Below, in pieces: positions 1 to 5,415 of a stretch of 10,494 nucleotides of DNA. This DNA is from an uncultured Collinsella sp. Lineage in GTDB: Bacteria; Actinomycetota; Coriobacteriia; Coriobacteriales; Coriobacteriaceae. Position numbers and translations under genes: made by a program. A model generated the notes under the pieces. The model was not told the DNA's origin and searched no databases. It saw nothing but the letters and a program-made list of their open reading frames with translations. Each line of letters begins with the position of its first letter. The stretch's first letter is position 1. The DNA lies in NCBI GenBank assembly GCA_900547805.1, contig URIE01000061.1:1-10494 (forward strand), written 5' to 3'.

Positions 1-231
1 GGTGCCAAGCAGATGACCGACGAGATCGTGCAGCAGGTGACCGACCTCATCGAAGGCGTCATCGTAATGATCGTGACCTCGTGTGTGATTCCTCTACTGG
101 TGCTCGTGGCGTTCCTGTGGCTAGGACACGTGCTGCTGGGGATCGATATCTCCGGTCCCGCGAACTATCTGACGGGTCGTTTCTTGAGCGCTCCGTCCAG
201 ACATGCCAAGAAGAGCGGGCAGTCTGAGTAG
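1..231 (+). CDS. C-terminal fragment of an unrecognised membrane protein
   Basis: The reading frame is open from the first base of the window (Gly-Ala-Lys-Gln before the first Met at 13) and ends in TAG at 229-231, so this is the tail of a longer gene whose start lies to the left. The visible part begins with a polar, probably helical stretch (TDEIVQQVTDLIEG). It continues with one strongly hydrophobic segment of about 25 residues (VIVMIVTSCVIPLLVLVAFLWLG and on), which is a clear transmembrane helix. It ends in a basic, Ser-rich tail (SAPSRHAKKSGQSE) that would sit in the cytoplasm under the positive-inside rule. I do not recognise the family. A strong terminator 35 bases downstream ends this transcription unit, so the gene is probably unrelated to the galactose genes. 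The Met at 13 could in principle start a 72-residue protein, but no convincing ribosome binding site is visible in the 12 bases before it. Confidence 0.6.
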   Translation, partial: GAKQMTDEIVQQVTDLIEGVIVMIVTSCVIPLLVLVAFLWLGHVLLGIDISGPANYLTGRFLSAPSRHAKKSGQSE

Positions 232-265
232 GCGGCAAAGCGATCCTTGGAAGATCAACCGTAAG

Positions 266-305
266 AAGGGAGGACGAGACACGTTCTCGGCCGCCCTTTT
301 GTTTG
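266..305 (+). terminator. Rho-independent terminator after the first gene
   Basis: A 14-base arm at 266-279 (AAGGGAGGACGAGA) pairs with 285-298 (TCTCGGCCGCCCTT), with two A-G mismatches and a 5-base loop. The stem is followed by a T-rich run (TTTTGTTTG) at 297-305. The position, 35 bases after the stop codon at 231, fits termination of the upstream membrane protein transcript and insulates the lac control region that follows. Confidence 0.8.
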
Positions 306-368
306 TTGAACACATGGTCGCTACGTCCGTGCCCAGTCCAAACGGTCAGCAATCATCTGTGAACGGTA

Positions 369-446
369 TTTGTTCAAAAAAGAACAAAGATAAACAAATA
401 GTTGTTGCAGTTACTGTTCGAATGTGTTCAAATAAATATGAACAGT
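369..446. promoter_or_regulatory. Inverted-repeat operators in front of lacA
   Basis: Two inverted repeats sit in the AT-rich part of the 233-base gap before lacA. The first is perfect: TTTGTTC at 369-375 and GAACAAA at 382-388 around six A's. The second pairs TGTTC at 425-429 with GAACA at 440-444; a further ACTGTTC at 413-419 matches GAACAGT at 440-446. The two left half-sites of the second repeat (415 and 425) are 10 bases apart, one helical turn. A TGTTC...GAACA layout resembles operators of DeoR-family sugar regulators such as GlpR (TGTTCG...CGAACA), and a DeoR-family gene lies at 9331-10134. A promoter probably lies in this AT-rich stretch (for example TTACTG at 411 and TAAATA at 433, 16 bases apart), but its match to consensus is poor. 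The rest of the gap, 447-526, holds only the untranslated leader. Confidence 0.6.
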
Positions 447-538
447 GAAGAACCGCACATTCAGATGCCCGGACCTGAACGCGATTCAACACTTCCAAAC
501 AGAAACTACGCACCTGCGTATCTCTCAAGGAGGATGTC

Positions 539-967
539 ATGAGGGTTGTAATCGCTTCCGATGCCGACGGTATGTCGATGAAGGAGTCCATCAAGGAGAT
601 GCTCATCGCCGACGGTCACGAGGTCGTCGACTATTCCGAGACCCCTGCCGCGGACTTTGTCGATTCCGCGACCGCCGTTGCCAAGGATCTGCTGGAGCAC
701 AAGGATTCCCAGGGCTTCGCATTCGATAAGTACGGCGTCGGCTCCTATATGGCCGCCGTCAAGATCAAGGGCATGGTCGTCGCCAACATTTCCGACGAGC
801 GTTCCGCCTACATGACCCGTGAGCACAACGGCTCGCGCATGGTCACCATGGGCCCGGGCGTTGTGGGCACCGAGGTCGCTAAGAAGATCGCCCGTGAGTT
901 CCTGCGTGCCCAGTACGCCGGCGGCCGTCATCAGATCCGTGTCGACATGCTCAACAAGATGGCCTAA
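539..967 (+). CDS. lacA: Galactose-6-phosphate isomerase, subunit LacA
   Basis: LacA is one subunit of the heteromeric isomerase that converts D-galactose-6-phosphate to D-tagatose-6-phosphate, the first step of the tagatose-6-phosphate pathway in the cytoplasm. The 142-residue protein has the usual family length and belongs to the RpiB/LacA/LacB fold. Conserved family blocks are easy to see: DFVD (39-42), the loop DKYGVGSYM (63-71), DERSAYMTREHNGSRMVTMG (86-105), and the C-terminal GGRHQIRVDMLNKM (128-141), which is almost identical to LacA of Gram-positive cocci. The loop where RpiB and LacB carry the catalytic Cys (CGTGIG) reads DKYGVGSY here. The lack of Cys is normal for LacA and means it needs LacB. 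The ATG at 539 follows a strong site, AAGGAGG at 527-533. lacB starts 63 bases after the stop, so the two are probably cotranscribed from the control region at 369-446. Confidence 0.95.
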   Translation: MRVVIASDADGMSMKESIKEMLIADGHEVVDYSETPAADFVDSATAVAKDLLEHKDSQGFAFDKYGVGSYMAAVKIKGMVVANISDERSAYMTREHNGSRMVTMGPGVVGTEVAKKIAREFLRAQYAGGRHQIRVDMLNKMA

Positions 968-1030
968 CGAGAGCCACCGAGAACTCGAACTTCTACCTCA
1001 ACTTGTGAATTCAGACGAAAGGACGTTCTG

Positions 1031-1555
1031 ATGAAGAAGACCATCGCAATCGGTTGCGACCATATCGTTACGGACGAGAAGATCTATCTGGCCGACCGCC
1101 TGGAGCAGGCTGGCTACAAGGTGCTCGACTGTGGCACCTACAGCCACACCCGTACGCACTATCCCATCTACGGTAAGGCCGTGGGCGAGGCTGTTGCCAG
1201 CGGCAAGGCCGACTTTGGCGTGGCCCTGTGCGGCACCGGCATCGGCATCACCAACGCCGTCAACAAGGTTCCCGGCGCCCGTTGCGCCCTGGTTCGCGAC
1301 ATGACCTCTGCCCTGTATGCCCGTCGCGAGCTCAACGCCAACATCGTGGGCTTTGGCGGCAAGATTACCGGTGAGTTCCTGATGGCCGACATCATGCTTG
1401 CCTTCCTGGAGGAGCCCTACGAGAAGACCCCCGAGCACGATGCCCTGATTGCCAAGATCGACGCTTGCAATAAGGCCGACGCCGAGGCTCAGGCTGACCC
1501 GCACTTCTTTGACGAGTTCCTCGAGAAGTGGGACCGCGGCGAATACCATGATTAG
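1031..1555 (+). CDS. lacB: Galactose-6-phosphate isomerase, subunit LacB
   Basis: LacB is the second subunit of galactose-6-phosphate isomerase and forms the active enzyme with LacA. The 174-residue length is close to the roughly 171 residues of known LacB proteins. Visible family features are the N-terminal IGCDH (7-11), the phosphate and sugar region SHTRTHYP (38-45), the catalytic loop LCGTGIGITNAVNKVPGAR (66-84) with Cys67 in the place of the RpiB active-site Cys, and RRELNANIVGFGGKITG (98-114). The C-terminal tail after about residue 150 is Ala/Asp/Glu-rich and less conserved. The ATG at 1031 is preceded by GAAAGGACG (1017-1025) at good distance. The gene lies directly after lacA. A terminator-like hairpin follows at 1588-1626, so transcription into the next gene may be reduced. 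Confidence 0.95.
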   Translation: MKKTIAIGCDHIVTDEKIYLADRLEQAGYKVLDCGTYSHTRTHYPIYGKAVGEAVASGKADFGVALCGTGIGITNAVNKVPGARCALVRDMTSALYARRELNANIVGFGGKITGEFLMADIMLAFLEEPYEKTPEHDALIAKIDACNKADAEAQADPHFFDEFLEKWDRGEYHD

Positions 1556-1587
1556 CGGGTATCCGGCGTAATTAACTAGTCCGTTGA

Positions 1588-1626
1588 CGGCTCGCGTTTC
1601 TGTGAGGGGGCGCGGGCCGGTTTTCT
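1588..1626 (+). terminator. Probable rho-independent terminator or attenuator between lacB and the epimerase gene
   Basis: CGGCTCGCG at 1588-1596 pairs with CGCGGGCCG at 1611-1619 (nine pairs, one of them G-T) around a 14-base loop, and GTTTTCT follows at 1620-1626. It lies 32 bases after the lacB stop and about 49 bases before the next start codon. Because all four flanking genes run in the same direction and fit one pathway, partial read-through is likely, giving more lacAB than downstream mRNA. A second short stem (AGCCC with GGGCT, around 1630-1651) lies just downstream. Confidence 0.55.
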
Positions 1627-1674
1627 ATCAGCCCTATTGATTTGGTGGGCTGTCGTAAGAAAGGGAAGGCTCCT

Positions 1675-2556
1675 ATGGAGTTTGTTCTTGATAACGGTTC
1701 TATCCGCGTAGCACTGAGCACGGCGGGCGGGTCGTTCACTTCTATTACGGCCAACGGCCGTGAGTACCTGTGGCAGGGTGATCCGGCGGTCTGGTCGGGC
1801 CAGGCACCCATTTGCTTCCCGATCTGCGGTGGCCTTCGTGACGGTTACGCAATGACCATGGGTGGCCGCGAGGTAAAGCTCGCCCGCCACGGCTTTGCGC
1901 GCAAACAGGAGTGGAAACTCGAGGAACAGAGCGACAACATGGTTGCGCTGAGCTTAAGCTCTGCCGACCATGCCGAGTTGCTCGAGCAGTACCCGTATCC
2001 GTTTAAGATCGTTGCTCGTTACACAGTCGATTCGGAAAAGGTGGCCGTGTCGTACGAGGTGACCAATGAGGGCACCGAGGACATGCCGTTCTTTGTGGGC
2101 GGCCACCCCGGCTTTAAGTGCCCGCTCGACGAGGGTGAGTCCTATGACGATTATGAGCTCCGTTTTGAGCAGCGTGAGGCCACCGAGCTCTGTACTGCCG
2201 TTCCCTCGACGGGCCTGATTGATGTTGAGCACCGCAGCAAGAACCCCATGATCGGCCAGAACCTACCGCTTACCCACGAACTCTTCGACTTCGCGGAGAC
2301 CATCTTTGACGTGCTCGAGAGCCGCGTGGTTACGTTGACCAAGAAAACCGAGGACAAGGGCGTGCGCCTGACGTTCCCCGATATGCCGTACCTGATTGTG
2401 TGGAGCAAGCCCGAGGGCGACTTTGTGGCTGTTGAACCGTGGGGTGGTCTGTCCACCTGCTCCGACGAGGACGATATTCTGGAGCACAAGCGTGGCTGCC
2501 TGGTGGCCAAGCCGGGAGAGACCGTCACTCGCGGCTTTGAGATCGAGATCCTTTAA
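1675..2556 (+). CDS. Aldose 1-epimerase family protein, LacX-like
   Basis: This 293-residue protein belongs to the galactose mutarotase/aldose 1-epimerase superfamily, which interconverts alpha and beta anomers of sugars or sugar phosphates. The opening pattern (VLDNGSIRVALSTAGGSFTSI, then EYLWQGDPAVWSGQAPICFPICG at about 30-52) is typical of the LacX-like branch found in Lactococcus and other lac operons. Candidate catalytic residues are His72 in RHGFAR, His144 in FFVGGHPGF and Glu254 in VEPWGG, matching the His/His/Glu set of the superfamily. The exact substrate in LacX proteins is not settled. The frame is open to an ATG at 1642, but the ATG at 1675 is chosen because GGGAAGG at 1663-1669 sits five bases before it and the family starts at this point. 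The stop is 11 bases before the first possible start of the kinase gene, so the two form a tight pair. Confidence 0.88.
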   Translation: MEFVLDNGSIRVALSTAGGSFTSITANGREYLWQGDPAVWSGQAPICFPICGGLRDGYAMTMGGREVKLARHGFARKQEWKLEEQSDNMVALSLSSADHAELLEQYPYPFKIVARYTVDSEKVAVSYEVTNEGTEDMPFFVGGHPGFKCPLDEGESYDDYELRFEQREATELCTAVPSTGLIDVEHRSKNPMIGQNLPLTHELFDFAETIFDVLESRVVTLTKKTEDKGVRLTFPDMPYLIVWSKPEGDFVAVEPWGGLSTCSDEDDILEHKRGCLVAKPGETVTRGFEIEIL

Positions 2557-2567
2557 CGAGTTATCGT

Positions 2568-3545
2568 ATGTTTGGGGCGGGTTATGCCGCCCCGGAACAG
2601 GAGTTCAACATTATTCTGACCGTTACCATGAACCCGTCGATTGATACGCGCTATCAGCTCGACAAGCTGATCATCGACGATGTTAACCGTGTGACGCCCG
2701 AAAAGACCGCTGGCGGCAAGGGCCTCAACGTGAGCCGTGTGCTGCTGCAGTTGGGCGACGATGTGCTCGCGACCGGTCTGCTCGGCGGCCACATGGGTGC
2801 CTATATGGCCGAGCTTATGGATGCCGATGGCGTCAAGAATGACTTTGTGCCCATCGCCGGTGAGACGCGCATTTGCCTGAATATCCTGCACGAGGGCAAT
2901 CAGACCGAGCTGTTGGAGAGCGGCCCGCAGATCGCCCCGGCCGAGCTCGAGGCCTTTACGGCCAAGTTTGCCGAGCTTGCAGCGAAGGCGGACGTTGTGA
3001 CGCTTTCGGGCTCGCTGCCGCGTGGCGTCGATGCCGGCTACTATGCCGAGCTCGTCAAGATCGCCGAGGAGGCGGGCGCTAAGGTGCTGCTCGACACCTC
3101 GGGTGCATCGCTGGAGGCCGCGCTGGAGTCCGACGCTAAGCCTGAGCTCGTAAAGCCCAACCTGACCGAGATTAACGGCCTGCTGGGTACGTCCTTTACG
3201 ACCGATGATGTCGATGCCCTGCGCGAGGCGCTTGCCGCCGATGGCCGCTTTGCCGATATTCCCTGGGTTGTCGTTTCGATGGGCGCTGCCGGTTCGGTGG
3301 GCTTCCATGAGGGTCGCGCGTTCCGCGCCAAGACGCCCGCGATTGCGGCTGTGAACGCGACGGGTTCCGGCGACTCGACCATCGCCGGCTTTGCGCATGC
3401 CATTGCTGCTGGTGCCGACGACGTCACGGTGCTCAAGACCGCCAATACCTGCGGCAAGCTCAACGCCATGGATCCCAAGACCGGCCACCTGGTCATGGAC
3501 CGCTGGGACGAGATCTACAACAACGTTGAGGTCGTAGAGTTGTAG
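2568..3545 (+). CDS. lacC: PfkB-family kinase, probable tagatose-6-phosphate kinase LacC
   Basis: This is a ribokinase/PfkB-fold sugar phosphate kinase of the LacC/FruK group. Its place after lacAB makes tagatose-6-phosphate kinase (ATP plus tagatose-6-phosphate to tagatose-1,6-bisphosphate) the best role; 1-phosphofructokinase activity cannot be excluded from sequence. Numbered from the ATG at 2568, the N-terminal ILTVTMNPSID (16-26) and TAGGKGLNVSRVL (47-59, PfkB signature 1) are clear. PKPNLTE-like text appears as VKPNLTEINGLL, and signature 2 reads NATGSGDSTIAGF (263-275) with Asp269 as the expected catalytic base. The GSGDS form is typical of LacC. The start is uncertain: 2568 is the only ATG in frame, but it has a weak ribosome site and adds 14 residues not seen in the family. 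An ATT at 2610 has a good AGGAG before it. No lacD aldolase follows; the gene ends in a hairpin-rich convergent gap. Confidence 0.88.
   Translation: MFGAGYAAPEQEFNIILTVTMNPSIDTRYQLDKLIIDDVNRVTPEKTAGGKGLNVSRVLLQLGDDVLATGLLGGHMGAYMAELMDADGVKNDFVPIAGETRICLNILHEGNQTELLESGPQIAPAELEAFTAKFAELAAKADVVTLSGSLPRGVDAGYYAELVKIAEEAGAKVLLDTSGASLEAALESDAKPELVKPNLTEINGLLGTSFTTDDVDALREALAADGRFADIPWVVVSMGAAGSVGFHEGRAFRAKTPAIAAVNATGSGDSTIAGFAHAIAAGADDVTVLKTANTCGKLNAMDPKTGHLVMDRWDEIYNNVEVVEL
2574..2612 (+). promoter_or_regulatory. Hairpin plus ribosome binding site placed before an ATT codon
   Basis: GGGGCGG at 2574-2580 and CCGCCCC at 2587-2593 form a perfect 7-bp GC stem with a 6-base loop. AGGAG follows at 2599-2603, and six bases later comes ATT at 2610. 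Family members of the kinase begin Met-Ile-Leu-Thr-Val-Thr, and here Ile-Ile-Leu-Thr-Val-Thr begins at this ATT. The layout (hairpin, spacer, ribosome site, start) is what one expects of a leader rather than of coding sequence. The only ATG in frame, at 2568, would place the hairpin and AGGAG inside the gene. Confidence 0.5.
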
Positions 3546-3567
3546 CGGTTGCGACTCCTAATAGAAT

Positions 3568-3631
3568 GAGCGTGGATAATCTCCCGCTTTTGGTGCCCAT
3601 ACGAGCTCAAAGTGGGAGATTTTCCACGCTC
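3568..3631. repeat. Long imperfect inverted repeat (23-bp arms)
   Basis: The arm 3568-3590 pairs with 3609-3631 (outer part GAGCGTGGA with TCCACGCTC, inner part ATCTCCCGCTTT with AAAGTGGGAGAT). There is one T-T mismatch and one G-T pair, and the loop is 18 bases. It begins 22 bases after the lacC stop and is not followed by a T run on either strand, so it is not a standard terminator. It could still stabilise the 3' end of the lacC mRNA or be a copy of a dispersed repeat family. Confidence 0.75.
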
Positions 3632-3638
3632 GAGTCAT

Positions 3639-3694
3639 TAGTCATTGGGGATGCTCTTTAATGACTAGTCGTTTAAGAACGTCCCCGACGACTA
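3639..3694. repeat. Nearly loopless 56-bp palindrome
   Basis: The palindrome is centred on ACTAGT (3664-3669), with the axis between 3666 and 3667. Of 28 base pairs, 22 are Watson-Crick, three are T-G, and three are mismatches (3659/3674, 3654/3679, 3644/3689). The conserved outer block is AGTCATTGGGGA (3640-3651) against TCCCCGACGACT (3682-3693). There is no T run and no protein coding. The shape suggests a repeated extragenic palindrome or a small non-autonomous element rather than a terminator. Confidence 0.75.
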
Positions 3695-3699
3695 CACTC

Positions 3700-3740
3700 A
3701 AAAACGGCGCCCGTCGGCGATGTTGCCGGCGGGCGCCGTT
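3700..3740 (-). terminator. Rho-independent terminator of the galKT operon
   Basis: The arms 3703-3718 and 3725-3740 form a 16-bp GC-rich stem (AACGGCGCCCG on the plus strand against CGGGCGCCGTT) with a 6-base loop and one imperfect pair. Read on the minus strand, the stem is followed by a run of five T's (3700-3704 complement), giving the standard layout for a transcript coming from galT, 47 bases after its stop codon. On the plus strand there is no T run. Confidence 0.85.
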
Positions 3741-3753
3741 GTCTTGAAGACGA

Positions 3754-3788
3754 AATGATCCGTTTTCCTCCGTCTCCAAGGGATCATT
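3754..3788 (-). other. Small hairpin overlapping the galT stop codon
   Basis: AATGATCC at 3754-3761 pairs perfectly with GGATCATT at 3781-3788, with a 19-base loop. On the minus strand the first arm begins within the galT TAA (3789-3787) and the second arm is followed by only TTCG. It may protect the 3' end of the galT message upstream of the main terminator; the evidence is only the pairing. Confidence 0.4.
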
Positions 3789-5415
3789 ACAGCGAGTTGA
3801 TGAAGCGCTGTTGGGCGGCGCGGCCGGCTTCGTCCCACTTAAAGACGCCGGCGTTGTCGAGTACGTGGCCAAACACCACGCCGACCTCCTCGTGCAGGAT
3901 ATCGATGGCGTTGTCGGCCGTAAGCTCGTCGGCGCGGCGGGCAAAAACGTCCTCGGCCCATGCAGCGTGGCTGCGGCAAAGATCATCGTCCTCGAGCGCA
4001 CCGGCGAGATCGTAGCTGGCATCGGCCTTGGCCGCCAGCAGGTGCTCGCGGACAGCGCCGAGCTCGGGAACCAAGCGCGGCGGCAAAATCGCCAGGCCCA
4101 TGACCTCGATCAGGCCGATGTTCTCCTTCTTAATGTGGTGGTACTCGGCATGCGGATGGAAAACGCCCAGCGGATGCTCGTCGGTCGTGATGTTGCAGCG
4201 AAGCGCCAGGTAGGCCTCGTAAATCTCGCCGCCGGCGTTGCCGCGGGAGTCGACGCGGCGGATGACGGGCGTCACGGTGTTGTGGGCCACGCCGTCGGCC
4301 GTGTGTGCGATAACGCCCACCGACTCATCGGTCCACTCGCGCCAGGCGAGGATAATCTTCTCAACAGCGTCGAGCAGCTGAGCGCGGTCATGCGAGCGCA
4401 GACGCAGCACCGAGAGCGGCCATTGCAGCACAGTGCCGGTGACCTGGTCAAATCCGGGCACGCTAAACTGCGAGACCTCGGCGGCGTGCATCATGGGGAA
4501 CTCGTGCGCACCGCCCTGGAAGTGGTCGTGCGAAAGAATCGAGCCGCCCACGATGGGCAGGTCGGCGTTGGAGCCAATAAAGTAGTGCGGGAACAGGTCG
4601 ACAAAGTCGAGCAGACAGGTCAGACCCTTGCGGTCCACGTGCATCGGGCGATGCTCGGAGCTCATGGCAATGCAGTGCTCGTTAAAGTACGCGTACGGGC
4701 TGTACTGGAAACCCCAGCGCTCGCCGTCGAGCTGGATGGGGATAACGCGCAGATTCTGGCGGGCGGGGTGAGCTCCGCCGTCGGCTGCGGCGGAGCGTCC
4801 GGGATAGCCCTCGTTTTCGATGCAGAGCTGGCAGGCGGGATACTTCTCGTCCGTGTTCTTAGCTGCACCTGCCGCGGCGATATCGCGCGGGTCCTTCTCG
4901 GGCTTGGACAGGTTGATGGTGATCTCAAGATCGCCCCAGTTGGTGGGGGTGCTCCATTTGATGTTGCGCGCGATGGCGGCACGGCGCACGTAGCCGGCGT
5001 CGCAGCACAGGCCGTAGAACCAGTCGGTCGCGGCACGGGGCTCGTTGACGCCCATACGCCCATTGAATTCCTCGTTTACAACCGAAGGCCTGGGCATCAG
5101 CACGCCCATAACACGCATGGCGATGCGGTCGCGGCCCGATGCCGTGTCCTCGGCAGCACCGTTGGCAACGGCAGTCTCGGCAAGCGCGGCAAGCGTGCCT
5201 TCAAGGTCAAAGTCGGGCAGGGTATCGGGGTGCAAGAGCGAGAGTTTCTCAACCTGGAGTGCCCAGGCCATGTCGAGTGCCGGCCCCGTGGCGCCGATGC
5301 ACTCGAGAACGGTGTTGTATGCCCAGATGCGATCGTCCTGGCCGATCATCGATCGGTGGATGGCATATTCGATGAGGCCCTGCGCGGCCTCGCGCACATC
5401 AGTCATTACAGCCAT
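3787..5415 (-). CDS. galT: Class II UDP-glucose--hexose-1-phosphate uridylyltransferase (GalT)
   Basis: GalT transfers UMP from UDP-glucose to galactose-1-phosphate, giving UDP-galactose and glucose-1-phosphate, the second step of the Leloir pathway. At 542 residues it is of the long class II type known from Firmicutes and some Actinobacteria, not the roughly 350-residue class I enzyme of Escherichia coli. Typical class II blocks are YSPYAYFNEHCI (238-249), GGSILSHDHFQGGAHEFPM (290-308), in which the His-rich SHDHFQGG is the likely catalytic site, and HPHAEYHHIKKENIG (420-434) running into LIEVMGLAILPPRL. The start is set at 5415, where AAGGGGG lies ten bases upstream; this overlaps the end of galK by ten bases. 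A second ATG at 5406 shares one base with the galK stop codon (TAATG) and is a good alternative, so translation is coupled to galK either way. A strong terminator follows at 3700-3740. Confidence 0.95.
   Translation of the reverse strand: MAVMTDVREAAQGLIEYAIHRSMIGQDDRIWAYNTVLECIGATGPALDMAWALQVEKLSLLHPDTLPDFDLEGTLAALAETAVANGAAEDTASGRDRIAMRVMGVLMPRPSVVNEEFNGRMGVNEPRAATDWFYGLCCDAGYVRRAAIARNIKWSTPTNWGDLEITINLSKPEKDPRDIAAAGAAKNTDEKYPACQLCIENEGYPGRSAAADGGAHPARQNLRVIPIQLDGERWGFQYSPYAYFNEHCIAMSSEHRPMHVDRKGLTCLLDFVDLFPHYFIGSNADLPIVGGSILSHDHFQGGAHEFPMMHAAEVSQFSVPGFDQVTGTVLQWPLSVLRLRSHDRAQLLDAVEKIILAWREWTDESVGVIAHTADGVAHNTVTPVIRRVDSRGNAGGEIYEAYLALRCNITTDEHPLGVFHPHAEYHHIKKENIGLIEVMGLAILPPRLVPELGAVREHLLAAKADASYDLAGALEDDDLCRSHAAWAEDVFARRADELTADNAIDILHEEVGVVFGHVLDNAGVFKWDEAGRAAQQRFINSL

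Noticed and set aside
304..312. TGTTGAACA as a further operator copy
   Set aside because: It lies in the T-rich tail of the terminator and its half-sites are only one base apart, unlike the sites at 369-446; probably coincidence.
2553..3488. 311-codon open frame on the minus strand opposite lacC
   Set aside because: It is an antisense shadow: the plus strand carries full PfkB signatures, and the shadow protein has no domain and no ribosome site of note.
3639..3694. Strand bias of G-U pairs in the palindrome as proof of a plus-strand RNA function
   Set aside because: Three non-standard pairs are G-U on the plus strand, but two others (3654/3679, 3644/3689) are G-U only on the minus strand, so there is no clear bias.
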